From positions 1-64,000 of the forward strand of contig NZ_JAFIQY010000001.1 in assembly GCF_022271435.1 (NCBI RefSeq): a stretch of 64,000 nucleotides of DNA, in the 5' to 3' direction. The number at the start of each line of letters is the position of its first letter. The first letter of the stretch is position 1. The translations under genes and the position numbers were made by a program. The notes under the pieces were generated by a model that did no database searches, was not told where the DNA came from, and saw nothing but the letters and a program-made list of their open reading frames with translations. This DNA comes from Streptomyces monomycini. Its GTDB lineage: Bacteria; Actinomycetota; Actinomycetes; Streptomycetales; Streptomycetaceae. Below are positions 17,003-26,323 of the stretch, piece after piece.

Positions 17003-17895
17003 GCGAGAAGATCTACTACCTGCTCCACGGTATACAGGACCGCTACAACGCTCTCTACCAGGACAATATGGAGAAGCTCGGTGACCGGGACATTGCCGTC
17101 GCCAGCATCGGAGGCTCCGGCCAGTCGCTCCTGGGCAACATTCTTCTGGAGCTCGGGCTCAACTACGCAGACCCCTACATCGATGCCCTGAACGCCGACG
17201 GCACGAGCAGGCCCGTACCTGCGTACGCCGAATACCGCAGCAGGCTGGCTGCCACCGACCGGAGCAACTGGCACGAAGATGCCCGAGCCAGGCCCCGGTG
17301 GCCTCGGTTCGTGAAGACACACCTCACTCCCGATTTCCTGGCAAACCGCCCTCTGCTGGGGGCGTGGATCCTGATCAGGGACCCGCGTGACTCCCTCTAC
17401 TCCTGGCACAAGTTCCGCACCAACTTCGCGAAAGATCCGTTGGATCTCCTCCCCCGCACCTTCGAGCAATGGCTGGAACAGGCAGGGCCTGCCGGGGTCA
17501 GCCGGCTTGAGGACTGGTCATCATTCTATGACGCGTGGGACAAGGCACGCGGCGCCTTTCAACGAAGCACCGTGACAACTTTCGAAGACCTCAAGACCAA
17601 CCCGGTACCGGCCCTGCAAAAGAGCCTTGAAGACCTCGAAGTGGACGTCAAGCACGCCGACTTACTGCAGGCGATCGAGCGAAGCAGCTTTGAAAGCATG
17701 CGAGCACACGAAGAAAAGCGCTCGGGCGGTGGGAGTGACGGAGGCAGCGGAGGCGGAACCAGAACCCGCATCATGCGCAGCGGGACTCCAAACGAATGGC
17801 ACGGCTGGATGACTCCCGGCCTGCACCGGAAATTCAGCACCGGAAAGATCGCCGACGTTGCCCGACGCTTCGGTTACGAGACGACCGGCACGTAG
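16999..17895 (+). CDS. PAPS-dependent sulfotransferase
   Basis: 298 residues from ATG 16999. The 5'-phosphosulfate loop appears as SIGGSGQSLLGN (about 33-44; usual YPKSGTTW), followed by RFVKTHLTPDF, the 3'-phosphate motif WILIRDPRDSLYSWHKF, and a C-terminal GTPNEWHGWMTPGLHRKF that parallels the RKGxxGDWKNHFT motif of cytosolic-type sulfotransferases. The loop lacks the usual Lys, so it is divergent. It transfers sulfate from PAPS to a hydroxyl or amine of an unknown acceptor. A Ser/Gly-rich insert lies near residue 245. Last gene of the cassette. Confidence 0.85.
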   Translation: MSEKIYYLLHGIQDRYNALYQDNMEKLGDRDIAVASIGGSGQSLLGNILLELGLNYADPYIDALNADGTSRPVPAYAEYRSRLAATDRSNWHEDARARPRWPRFVKTHLTPDFLANRPLLGAWILIRDPRDSLYSWHKFRTNFAKDPLDLLPRTFEQWLEQAGPAGVSRLEDWSSFYDAWDKARGAFQRSTVTTFEDLKTNPVPALQKSLEDLEVDVKHADLLQAIERSSFESMRAHEEKRSGGGSDGGSGGGTRTRIMRSGTPNEWHGWMTPGLHRKFSTGKIADVARRFGYETTGT

Positions 17896-18073
17896 ACATG
17901 TGACGAAAGCGTCGGCAGCGGTGGCGTTGCGGGTGGAGCTGGCTGCGGCCTGCATGTCCTGGGCGCTGGTCCGGCTCCAGCGGTTCGCCCTGCTGGACAG
18001 CCGTCCCATGCTCGCGGGGGCCCCCTCCGGAGCAGCGATCACACTCGCATCACCACCACCATCACTACCGAGG
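17896..18073. other. Short intergenic region after the cassette
   Basis: About 180 bp, no gene and no convincing terminator seen. It separates the convergent sulfotransferase and aldo-keto reductase remnant. Confidence 0.4.
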
Positions 18074-18840
18074 TCACTCCTGCTCCGGCCGAGACCCGCT
18101 TGACGCCCCACCCTGCTCCGGCAGCATGCCGTCCAATTCCCTGGCCTCCGCCTCGTTCAGCTCCAGTTCGGCGGCCCTGGCCGAGTCCTGGACGGATGAC
18201 GGGCGGCTGGCCCCCGGTACCGGAATCATCACTGGTGAGCGCGCCGGCAACCAGGCCAACGCGACCTGTTGCGGGCTGACGCCGCGTTCGGCCGCGATGC
18301 GGTGGAAGGCCGTACCCTCGGAGGTCGGGCCGGAAGCTCCGTCGAGGGAGCTGCGGGAGATGCCGCCGAGCGGGCTCCAGGGCAGAAAGGCCAGGCTCAG
18401 CTCCGTACACAGCCGAAGTTCGGCCTCGCTGCCGCGGACGGCCGGGGAGTACCGGTTCTGTACGGAGACCAGCGCGTCGCCGAGAATCGCGTGAGCCTCG
18501 TGGATCTGCGCGGTGTCCACGTCGGAGATCCCGGCGGCGCGGATCGTCCCCGCGTCGAGCAGCTCGCGCAGCGCGCCCACGGAATCGGCCCAGGGCACGG
18601 CCGGGTCCGGCTTGTGCAGCTGGTGGAGGCCGATCGCCTCGGCACCGAGCCGCTTGAGCGAGGACTCGGCTGCGCGCTTGAAATGTTCGGGGCTGCCGGT
18701 GACCGTCCAGCTCCCGTCGCCGGGCCGGCCCCGTCCTCCCTTGGTGGCGACGAGGACGTCCGAGCTGTCGCCGCTGTAGCGGGCGAGGGCGCGGGCGACG
18801 AGAAGTTCGTTGTGACCGTTTTCGCCCGCGTGTTGTACGT
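18074..18840 (-). pseudogene. Aldo/keto reductase lacking its N-terminus
   Basis: The conserved middle and end of an AKR are present: GHNELLVARALAR, DVLVATKGG, LGAEAIGLHQLHKPDP, the cofactor-binding AAGISDV and VSVQNRYSP, and a normal C-terminus. The first roughly 60-70 residues, including the TIM-barrel start and catalytic Asp/Tyr (DTADVY), are missing; the frame begins abruptly at about 18840, where a LysR fragment begins on the other strand. Any ATG in the frame would start in foreign sequence. Non-functional. Confidence 0.8.
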
Positions 18841-19225
18841 CGTCCTGCCCCAGAGCCACCGGCTGGCCGGGCGCGGCTCCCTGGGCCTCTGCGAAGTCGC
18901 GGCCGAACCCTGGGTGCTCGGCTGCCGCAAGACCGAGACGTACCTTCGGCGCTATGCCGAACTCGCCGGCTTCGAACCCTCGTACGAGGGAGCACGACGG
19001 ACTACTTCTTCGCCTGCTCGCTCGTGGTCGCGGGTGTGGGGATCTCGCTGGTCCCGGCCATCGCGTTCGCCCCGGCGCCGGCAGATCTCCGCGTCGTTCC
19101 CATCAAGCCGCCGGGCCCCGGCCCGCCACATCGGCGTCGCCACCGCGCGCAGCCGCCACCATCCCCCGGTCGCGACGCTGATCCGGGCTCTCCGGGAGCA
19201 GGCGTCGTCCTTCGGCGGATGGTGA
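18838..19225 (+). pseudogene. LysR-family regulator, effector-domain fragment
   Basis: Reads VVLPQSHRLAGRGSLGLCEV then AAEPWVLGCRKTETYLRRY, then in another frame DYFFACSLVVAGVGISLVPA, and back in the first frame HIGVATARSRHHPPVATLIR ending at 19225. This is the second half of a LysR substrate-binding domain; the helix-turn-helix and first half are gone and there are two compensating frameshifts (about 18985 and 19115). It abuts the truncated AKR head to head. Confidence 0.78.
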
Positions 19226-19409
19226 GCGAATCGAACGGGCCGCGTGAGGCTTCGCGCAGGTCCGGAACGATCGACTTCGAACTCGTCGGGCAGGGCATGT
19301 TGCGCCCGGATCCGATGAGGATCGCGCAACGCTACCCGCCTTTCTCCAGAGCGTTCGCCCCCAGGCTTTTGCCAGCAGACTTTCTCGATCGCGGTTCCGA
19401 CAGGGACGG
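19226..19409. other. Short intergenic region
   Basis: No gene. Holds the 3' flank of the XRE-NB-ARC-TPR regulator; no hairpin was noticed. Confidence 0.4.
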
Positions 19410-21797
19410 CTACTGGCTCCGAATGTGCTCGGCGGTGGGGCTGTGGCTGTCGGCTCCGCCGGCTTCGTCGAGCAGGCGCAGTTGGGTGGCGGCTTCGAGC
19501 CGGCGGGGGTGGTTCAGTCGGACGAGACCCTCGTGGGCGGCAGTCAGGGTCTCGCGGGCCTCTTCGGTCCGGTCGAGATGGCGCAGGACGATGCCGAGGC
19601 CGAGGCGGGCCGGTTCGCTCCAGGCAGGCATACGTGCCGCCTCGAAGCGGGCGACGGCGTGCCGGAACGGCGCTTCGGCCTCGTTCCAGCGGTGCAGGGC
19701 GGTGAGGTCGTTGCCGATGTGCTGCTGGGCCGATGCCCGGTAGAGGTCGATCAGTTCGTGCGGCTTTCCCGGGATGCCGGCACTGCACAGGGCCTCGCTG
19801 CGCCGGTGGGCGGACAGGGCCTCGTCCGGGCGGCCGGTCTGGCGCAGGAGCCGGCCGAGGGTGTTGAGGATGGAGAGTTCGACGAGACGGCTCTGCGCGC
19901 CGGTCTGGCGGCGGAGGCACTCGGCGCCTTGGTGGAGATGGACGATGCCCTCGTCGGTCCGTCCGAGCGCGTCGAGTGCCAGTGCCGCGTAGTTGTGGGC
20001 CCAACCGACCTGAAGCTGGTCGTCGATCTTGCGTGCCAGCACCAGGGCGGCCTGCGCGGTGCTCAACGCGGTGGTGTGGTCGTGGAGGCAGGTGTTGTGG
20101 GCCCAGGCAAGGTAGTTGAGGTGGACGGTTTCGTCGCGTCGGCTGCCCAGGGCGCGGGCGGATCGGACAGCCTGCTCGAAGACCTCCCTCCACAGCTCCC
20201 AGTGCGAGGTGCGGTCGGAGAACCAGTGCATCGCCTCGGCGGTGTCGAGGACGTGCCGGTGCCGACCGGCGGCGTGGACGCGGTGCAGGGCCGCGAGCCA
20301 CTGGGCTCGTTCGTCCTCCAGCCAGGCGTGGGCCTGCTCGTGGCCGGCGGGCGCGGTGGCCGGGTCGGGGTCTTCGCCGGAGGTGTCGGTGGGATGCTCG
20401 GGGTTGAAGAGCTGTGCCGCGGCGGCGGCGCGACGCAGCATCCAGGCGTCGGTGCGGGTGCGAGCGGTGGCGATGTCGGCCGGTGTGTCCTCTTCGGTGG
20501 CTTGTTCGGTGGCGAACAGGTGGAGGAGGTCGTGGAAACGGTACCGCTCGGTGGTGGGGTGCGGCTGGAAGAGGCCGGCGTCGGTGAGGTCCTGAGCGTG
20601 CTGGAGTGTCTGGCGCGGCGGCAGGCCGGCCAGGAGGGCGGCGGTCTGAGGGCTGAAGTCGGGGCCGTCGGCGAGCGCGGCGCGGCGGAAGACGGTACGG
20701 GCGGCCGCGTCCAACTGCCGGTATGAGAGGGCGAAGGCGGCCCTCACCTGTAGGGATCCGGCGCGCAGAGCGTCGAGGCGGCCTTCTTGTGCAGCGAGTT
20801 GGGTGACGAGTTTGGCGAGGCGTTCGCCGGGTCGGGAAGCCAGGCGCTGTCCGGCGATGCGCACGGCCAGCGGCAGGTGTCCGCACAGGTCGGCGAGGTC
20901 CCGGGCGGCCTGGGCCTCGCGCCGTACCCGCTCCGGCCCGACGATCCGGGTCAGCAGTTCGACGGCTTCCTCGCGGCGCAGCAGGGCGAGTTCGGTGCGG
21001 TGGACGGCTTCGAGGCCGGCCAGGGCGTGGCGGCTGGTGACCAGGGTGAGCGAGGGGCCGTGGCCGGGCAGCAGGGGTCGGACCTGGTCTTCGGTGGCGG
21101 CGTTGTCGAGGAGCAGCAGCACACGCCGCTCACGCAGCACGGACCGTAACAGGCCGGAGCGGTCGTCGGTGCCGGCGGGAACGGCGGTCTCCGCCACGCC
21201 CAGGGCGCGCAGCAGCCGGGCCAGAGTTTCGCGCGGCTGGACGGGCTCGGCGTCCATGCCGCGCAGGTCAACGGCGAACTGCCCGTCCGGGAAGCGCGGG
21301 GCGAGGGTGTGGGCCGCGTGCACGGCGAAGGCTGTCTTGCCCAGGCCTGGCTGCCCGCAGATCACGGCGACCGGCGGACGGGCGGGGCCGAGGTCGTCGG
21401 CGAGGGCCAGGAGCCGGTCCAAGGCCGGGCCGCGGGCCGTGAAGTCGGGAAGGTCGCGGGGCAGGGCGAGTGTGTGGTGAGCGGTGTGCCCCGTGGTGGG
21501 TGCTGATTCCGGCTCGGTGCCCGGCTCGTCGGCGGGCTCGGTGGTGGGGCGGGGGCGGCCCAGACTGGCGGCGTGTTCCAGTTGCCGCGTGCCTGTGGCG
21601 TCCAGACGCAGGGCTGCGGCCAGGGCTTGGACGGTGCGGCGCTGCGGCCCGCGGGACCGTCCGCGTTCCATGTACGACAGTGCCCGCACACTCACCCCTG
21701 CGGCGTGCGCCAACTCCTCCTGAGTGAGCCCGGCGCTTGTGCGCAGCCTGTGCAGGAGCGCGCCGAAGTCGCCCACGGCCGGTGTACCGCTACCCAT
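19410..21797 (-). CDS. XRE-NB-ARC-TPR transcriptional regulator
   Basis: 795 residues from ATG 21797 (frame open to 21851). Domains in order: XRE helix-turn-helix (10-65; LRTSAGLTQEELAHAAGVSV), Pro/Glu-rich linker, NB-ARC ATPase with Walker A CGQPGLGKTAFAV (about 145) and Walker B VLLLLDNAATEDQV, winged helix around FHDLLHLFA, then a C-terminal array of TPR-like helices (for example WAHNYAALALDALGRTDEGI, LNTLGRLLRQTGRPDEALSA). These STAND proteins resemble AfsR without the SARP domain and typically control secondary metabolism or development; its target here is unknown. It is transcribed away from the broken MerR gene. Confidence 0.9.
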   Translation of the reverse strand: MGSGTPAVGDFGALLHRLRTSAGLTQEELAHAAGVSVRALSYMERGRSRGPQRRTVQALAAALRLDATGTRQLEHAASLGRPRPTTEPADEPGTEPESAPTTGHTAHHTLALPRDLPDFTARGPALDRLLALADDLGPARPPVAVICGQPGLGKTAFAVHAAHTLAPRFPDGQFAVDLRGMDAEPVQPRETLARLLRALGVAETAVPAGTDDRSGLLRSVLRERRVLLLLDNAATEDQVRPLLPGHGPSLTLVTSRHALAGLEAVHRTELALLRREEAVELLTRIVGPERVRREAQAARDLADLCGHLPLAVRIAGQRLASRPGERLAKLVTQLAAQEGRLDALRAGSLQVRAAFALSYRQLDAAARTVFRRAALADGPDFSPQTAALLAGLPPRQTLQHAQDLTDAGLFQPHPTTERYRFHDLLHLFATEQATEEDTPADIATARTRTDAWMLRRAAAAAQLFNPEHPTDTSGEDPDPATAPAGHEQAHAWLEDERAQWLAALHRVHAAGRHRHVLDTAEAMHWFSDRTSHWELWREVFEQAVRSARALGSRRDETVHLNYLAWAHNTCLHDHTTALSTAQAALVLARKIDDQLQVGWAHNYAALALDALGRTDEGIVHLHQGAECLRRQTGAQSRLVELSILNTLGRLLRQTGRPDEALSAHRRSEALCSAGIPGKPHELIDLYRASAQQHIGNDLTALHRWNEAEAPFRHAVARFEAARMPAWSEPARLGLGIVLRHLDRTEEARETLTAAHEGLVRLNHPRRLEAATQLRLLDEAGGADSHSPTAEHIRSQ

Positions 21798-21869
21798 GCT
21801 CAAAAGCCCCCACAACGACAGGGCCCCACCGGCCCGCAACCCCACCTGCAAAATTATGCAGCATCCTCT

Positions 21870-22186
21870 CTACGCGGGCTCCGCGGCCTTCGCCTCCACC
21901 GCGGCCAGGCGCTTCTCATACATCGCCAGTATCTCGGCGGGGCAGTCCGGGCAGGCCGGGAAGTCCGCTGCCTTCATGTCCAGGCAGGGCGCCATCTGAC
22001 GGATGCCCTCCACCCGCAGCCCGGCTCCGAGCAGTCTCGTACATTCAGCACCCGGTGCACCGCGTGTTCGTCGTGGCTCCGCCGTCCTCTGTCCGTGTGC
22101 TGCGCCTCCAGCAGACCCTGTTGCTCGTAGTGGCGAATCGAGCGTCGGCTCGCCCCCGTACACTGCGCCGGCTCCCCGATCTGCAT
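21870..22186 (-). pseudogene. Frameshifted MerR-family regulator
   Basis: ATG 22186 with ribosome site GGGGAGG reads MQIGEPAQCTGASRRSIRHY then EQQGLLEAQHTDRGRR, a MerR winged helix. After VHRVLNVR (about 22040) the frame breaks; the neighbouring frame continues LLGAGLRVEGIRQMAPCLDM with CPDCPAEILAMYEKRLAAVE to a stop at 21870. One single-base shift (or sequencing error) separates the halves; reconstructed length about 105 residues, normal for short MerR proteins. Confidence 0.78.
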
Positions 22187-22354
22187 GGCCCCTCCCCCGT
22201 TCCGCCGATGCGGCCACTCTACGAATCCCCGAGCTGACCGCGCAGGTGCGTCCCTGACGCACCCGCCCGGTCCCACGTTCGGCACCGGGCGGGTGCGTGT
22301 GGTCACGGTCGGTATGGAGCACCGGAACCAGGGCTCGGGGACGATGATGAGCAG

Positions 22355-22612
22355 ATGGCTGTCACCTCACGTGCTCATGCGTTCAACTCCGCTGCCGCCC
22401 AGTACGAGGCGAGCCGCCCTTCGTATCCGTCGGCGCTCCTCAACGCCGTCAAGGCGTTCCTGCACCGTCCTTGGGCCGAGGTGCGCGCCGCCGACGTCGG
22501 CGCGGGCACAGGCGTGGCGACCGCGCTCCTGCGTGAGCGGGGTGCTGAGGTCTCGCTACTGCGGCGTGCCCGCACGGGCTGCTCGCCAAGCTCAAGGCCG
22601 CCGCTACGTTGA
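22355..22612 (+). pseudogene. Methyltransferase N-terminal fragment
   Basis: Starts MAVTSRAHAFNSAAAQYEAS and reaches motif I ADVGAGTGVATALLRERGAE before losing similarity at about 22560. Only the first 70 or so residues of a Methyltransf_11-type enzyme of about 250 residues remain; downstream sequence belongs to the protease gene region. Confidence 0.65.
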
Positions 22613-22677
22613 GCGGATGCCCCAGGTGGACGGCCTGGCGCGAGGCCCCTTTCGGCCTCGCACCGCAACCGACAGAC

Positions 22678-23643
22678 TCAGGCGGCACGGCGCGTCCTAC
22701 GGCGACGCACTGCGAGCACGGTGCCACCGCCGGCAGCGACCAACGCGGCGGCCACGCCGACGATCGTTGGCATGTTGTCGTTCGTGCCTGTCTCGGCGAG
22801 GTCGGAGCCCTTGGCAGCAGTCGGCGGTGCGCTGTTGGCCTTCATGGTCTTGTCGATCCAGCCGGCGTAGGCGGGTGCGCTGGTGTAGAGACCGGGGCCC
22901 TGCGAGCACGGCACATTCGGGGCACCGGGCCCCGAGGTGACGCCGATCAGCTCCCAGCGGCCGTTCCGGCCTTTTTGCACCTGCGGTCCGCCGGAGTCGC
23001 CGAAGCACGCCATGGCCCGGGGCACGGTGGTGATCGTGCACAGCCGGGTCCGGTCCGCGTAGCCGGGAGCACACTCGGACTCGGCGCCCCTGCGGGTGTT
23101 CAGCTCCTGCAGCCGGGCCGGGAACGTGAACGCGCCGTCGACGGTGGTGCCGTACCCCAGGAGCCGGGTCGGTGTGCCGGGCGGCCCCGCCTGCTTGGCG
23201 ATCTTGATGGGTTGCTGAGTGACCGGGCGGTCGAGGCGTACCAACGCGATGTCGTCCTTGTTGGCGGTCTTGTTGTCGCCGTTCACATAGCCGGGGTGGA
23301 CGAAGGTCCGGTCGATCTTCCGGACGGTGCCGCCGGACTTACGGTGGTCGCTGCCGACCCGCACGATGCCGGCCAGTTCGATCCCCTCGACCTTCAGGCA
23401 GTGTGCCGCCGTCAGCACCCACTGCGGATCGATCAGCGACGCTCCGCAGTTCGCGTCGAGCAGACCGTCCTTCGGGGCCGACTCCGGAATGGTTGCCATG
23501 AACGGGTAACTCTCGGTCGAGTTCGCCCCGTTGACGATGGCTCCGGCACTGCCGGCCATCACGGTGGCACAGGCCACAGCGGTGAGCACGCCGACGGCAG
23601 CGGTGCGGACGGTACGGCGGCGTGACGGCTTCGAGCTGAACAC
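22678..23643 (-). CDS. Secreted trypsin-like serine protease with LAETG cell-wall anchor
   Basis: 321 residues from GTG 23643 (GGGAAG upstream; the open frame extends to 23700). Signal peptide with RRR and [20 protein letters not shown], then a mature start [13 protein letters not shown] as in trypsins. Catalytic triad: His in TAAHC, Asp in KDDIALVRL, Ser in CFGDSGGP; three Cys pairs are plausible. The C-terminus has LAETG, a membrane helix ([20 protein letters not shown]) and RRRRTRRAA, the tripartite sorting signal of class E sortases in streptomycetes. Most secreted trypsins lack this anchor, so the enzyme is probably displayed on the wall. Confidence 0.92.
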   Translation of the reverse strand: MFSSKPSRRRTVRTAAVGVLTAVACATVMAGSAGAIVNGANSTESYPFMATIPESAPKDGLLDANCGASLIDPQWVLTAAHCLKVEGIELAGIVRVGSDHRKSGGTVRKIDRTFVHPGYVNGDNKTANKDDIALVRLDRPVTQQPIKIAKQAGPPGTPTRLLGYGTTVDGAFTFPARLQELNTRRGAESECAPGYADRTRLCTITTVPRAMACFGDSGGPQVQKGRNGRWELIGVTSGPGAPNVPCSQGPGLYTSAPAYAGWIDKTMKANSAPPTAAKGSDLAETGTNDNMPTIVGVAAALVAAGGGTVLAVRRRRTRRAA

Positions 23644-23700
23644 AGAGGCTTCCCTTTTGCACTGATTGGTGCTGGTTGGTGCTGGTGAATCCGTATGCAT

Positions 23701-23864
23701 TCAGCTTCGCTGCCCGAAGGCCGTCGGACCATCCGGACAACGGGACGGTCCATGGTGTAGCCAGCCCCCTCCGCACCGGGGGTAAAGGCGAAGGCCGGAG
23801 GCCACCAATCCGCTGGTCCGTCCGCTCCGCTACCTGCTCCCTTCGGCGGATGGAGCCGCGGACG
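23701..23864. other. Upstream region of the protease gene
   Basis: About 160 bp between two genes on the minus strand; no recognisable operator. Confidence 0.35.
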
Positions 23865-24563
23865 TCACCGACTGCCCGCTCCGGGCGGCTGCCGCCGTTC
23901 GGACAGTGACGCCTCGTTGCCGCCCTTGCCCGTTCCGACACTCTCCGAGGGCACAGCGTCCAGGGCCGGGGCGATGGTGGTGAAGGCCCGGTCGATCAGC
24001 TCGGCGGGGTCCTCGACACCGTCGCTGCCGCTCCACCGTTGCAGCACGGCATCGAAGGCGGTGAGCGCCATCCCGGCGGCCAGCTGCGGGTACAACGCGG
24101 TGTCGGGGGCGAGGTCCAGACGCTGCGCCAGCTCTGCCGCCAGGTCGCCGCGCCACTGGTCCTGGCGTTCCAAAAAGCGTGCGCGCAAGGCGGGGGTGCG
24201 CAGAATCAGCTGGACCACACGCAGGGCCCGGTCGGAGTGACCGGGCGGGGCGGCGCAGGCGGCCATGGAGACCCAGACGGAGTGCCGTAGAGCCACGGAG
24301 GGAGGTTCCTCGGCGGGACGCGCCGCCAGCTCTGTGCGGATGCCGGTGCCCATGTCGGCCAGGAACTGGACGACCACGTCCTCCTTGGAGGCGAAGTACC
24401 GGAAGAAGGTCCGCTTGGACACACCGGCGGTGGCGGCGATCTCGTCGATGGTGACCGCGTCGAACCCCTTCAGCGCCAATAGCTGCAGGGCCGCTTCGCT
24501 CAGCTCGTCCGAGACGAGTTGGCGTTTGCGCTGGGCCATGGAGACGGGGATATCAGAACTCAC
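23865..24563 (-). CDS. TetR-family repressor
   Basis: 232 residues from GTG 24563 (GGAGGT 11 bases upstream); ATG 24539 is an alternative. The N-terminal helix-turn-helix reads AALQLLALKGFDAVTIDEIA then AGVSKRTFFRYFASKEDVV; the all-helical ligand domain follows. Divergent from the SDR gene across a 17-bp palindrome, so it most likely represses the SDR gene and itself. Ligand unknown. Confidence 0.9.
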   Translation of the reverse strand: MSSDIPVSMAQRKRQLVSDELSEAALQLLALKGFDAVTIDEIAATAGVSKRTFFRYFASKEDVVVQFLADMGTGIRTELAARPAEEPPSVALRHSVWVSMAACAAPPGHSDRALRVVQLILRTPALRARFLERQDQWRGDLAAELAQRLDLAPDTALYPQLAAGMALTAFDAVLQRWSGSDGVEDPAELIDRAFTTIAPALDAVPSESVGTGKGGNEASLSERRQPPGAGSR

Positions 24564-24590
24564 CGCGCCATCGTACCTCCATGCCACCCA

Positions 24591-24624
24591 TGACACTCGG
24601 AGGCGTCTTGACACCGAGTGTCAA
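24591..24624. promoter_or_regulatory. TetR operator overlapping the SDR promoter
   Basis: Perfect palindrome TTGACACCGAGTGTCAA (24608-24624) plus an outer repeat TGACACTCGG (24591-24600) that pairs with CCGAGTGTCA (24614-24623). TTGACA at 24608 can serve as the -35 of the SDR gene, so a bound repressor would block RNA polymerase. Confidence 0.8.
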
Positions 24625-24643
24625 TCGAGGCAACGTGTGCCAC

Positions 24644-25579
24644 ATGATGAAGAAGCAGCGCTGGACCGCCGAACACATCCCGGACCAGGCCCGACGGGTG
24701 TTCGTCGTCACCGGAGCCAACAGCGGCCTCGGCCTGGCGACCACCCGGGCACTCGCCCGCAAGGGCGGACGCGTGATCCTCGCGGTACGGGACATGGCAA
24801 AGGGCCACCAGGCCGTCGCGGAGATCACCGCGGAGCAGCCCGGCGCCGACCTCGCGGTGCGCCACCTCGACCTGGCCGATCTCGATTCGGTCCGGGCTTT
24901 CGCCGACCAGCTGCGTGCCGAGCATCCGCGGCTTGACGTCCTCGTCAACAACGCCGGCGTGATGGCGCCGCCCCGTTCACTGAGTGCGCAGGGCCACGAG
25001 CTGCAGTTCGCCTGCAACCACCTCGGCCACTTCGCGCTCACCGCCCTGGTGCTCGACCTGCTGGCCGCGGGTACCGATCCCCGTGTGGTCACGGTGAGTT
25101 CGGCCAACCATCGGCAAGGGCGCCTCCACTTCGACGACCTCTCCGGTGAGCGCACCTACTCGCCCATGGGGTTCTACAACCAGTCGAAGTTCGCCAACGC
25201 CGTCTTCGGACGGGAGCTCCACCGGAGGCTGGCCGCGGCCGGCAGTCCGGTGCGCAGCGTGCTCGCCCACCCCGGCTACACCGCCACCAACCTGCAGACA
25301 AGCTCGCCGGTCGGCATGGTGAAGCTACTCTTCGGCCGCGTTCTCCTCCCGCTCGCCCAGACTCCGGAGCAGGGTGCACTGCCTCAGCTGTACGCGGCCA
25401 CCGCCCACGAGGCGCAGGGTGGTGAATTCATCGGCCCGGACGGCTTCTCCGAGTTGCGCGGTGGGCCGACACGGGTGCAGTTGTCCCCCGCGGCGTCCGA
25501 CCCTCAGATCGGCCACCGGCTGTGGGAGCTGTCGGAACAACTGACCTCCACCCGTTTCGCGTTTCCGGTCGCCTCCTGA
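24644..25579 (+). CDS. Short-chain dehydrogenase/reductase
   Basis: 311 residues from ATG 24644; the frame opens at 24581 but that part overlaps the operator. NAD(P)-binding motif FVVTGANSGLGLATTRAL (TGxxxGxG), NNAGV at about 98, active-site Ser in VVTVSSANH and YNQSK as the catalytic YxxxK. The length and the HLGHFALT segment match the retinol dehydrogenase/WWOX-like group of SDRs (light-dependent protochlorophyllide reductase relatives). Substrate unknown; expression is probably induced when the divergent TetR protein binds its ligand. Confidence 0.9.
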   Translation: MMKKQRWTAEHIPDQARRVFVVTGANSGLGLATTRALARKGGRVILAVRDMAKGHQAVAEITAEQPGADLAVRHLDLADLDSVRAFADQLRAEHPRLDVLVNNAGVMAPPRSLSAQGHELQFACNHLGHFALTALVLDLLAAGTDPRVVTVSSANHRQGRLHFDDLSGERTYSPMGFYNQSKFANAVFGRELHRRLAAAGSPVRSVLAHPGYTATNLQTSSPVGMVKLLFGRVLLPLAQTPEQGALPQLYAATAHEAQGGEFIGPDGFSELRGGPTRVQLSPAASDPQIGHRLWELSEQLTSTRFAFPVAS

Positions 25580-26323
25580 GCCGCTTTCGTCTTGGCAAGG
25601 GCCTGCCTGGTGGCCTCGGCCGGCGCGTCGGTCAGTGAAAGCTGAAACTCAACGACTTGCAACAGGGGGTCACCCGCTCGCTGGTGTTGGCGCGTTCGGC
25701 GACGATGACCAGGTAGTTGAGGCGGTGGGACCGGTAACCGTCGAGGAACTGCGTCTCGACGCCGGCGCGCAGGCCGGAGGTCGAATATCGGCTCGACCTG
25801 TTCGCTTTCCATACGGTGCATCTCCCGCAGGTTGCGCTCCTCGCGCTCGTCGAGCGGGGCCTTGCGCACGGTGCGGTCGAAGTCGCCTGTCGGCTGGGCG
25901 CGCTGCCGACGGCCGAGAGGTGGGTGATCGCGGCCGCGGCCAGCGCGTCACCTGAGAGTACGGCGGTACTTTTCCCGTAGGCGGACCACACTGTCCGACG
26001 TGCGCGCTCCAGCTGGGCCTTGATCGACGAGGACGTGGACGTGGCGGTCGATGTCACCAGTCCTCCGGCGAAACGTGAGGGGAGCCTCCGCCCACCAGGT
26101 CCACGATGCAGGCGCGCACGTGCAGCGCCTGGTGGAACCAGATGGTGCCTTCCAGGAGCCAACCGAGGTCATACAGGACGCTGCTGTTGAAGTATTGGTG
26201 TACGAGCAGTGCGACCGCACCGGATCCGTCATGTGCGGTGTGTCCTCGGTTCCGAGGGCTGGTGCTGAGGCCACTTCGATCAGACGGGTACGTGTCCTGC
26301 GGTGAGGCCGCTATCGTCACCAG
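25580..26323 (-). other. 740 bp of decayed minus-strand coding remnants
   Basis: No intact gene. Two stretches look protein-like on the minus strand: one ending at 26054 with VHQYFNSSVLYDLGWLLEGT then IWFHQALHVRACIVDLVGGG, and another in pieces at 25632-25960 with VLSGDALAAAAITHLSAVG and FLDGYRSHRLNYLVIVAERA. They switch frames repeatedly and have no usable starts. No family was assigned. Confidence 0.4.

Noticed and set aside
19425..20726. 433-codon frame on plus
   Set aside because: Antisense of the XRE-NB-ARC-TPR gene, whose domains are clear on minus.
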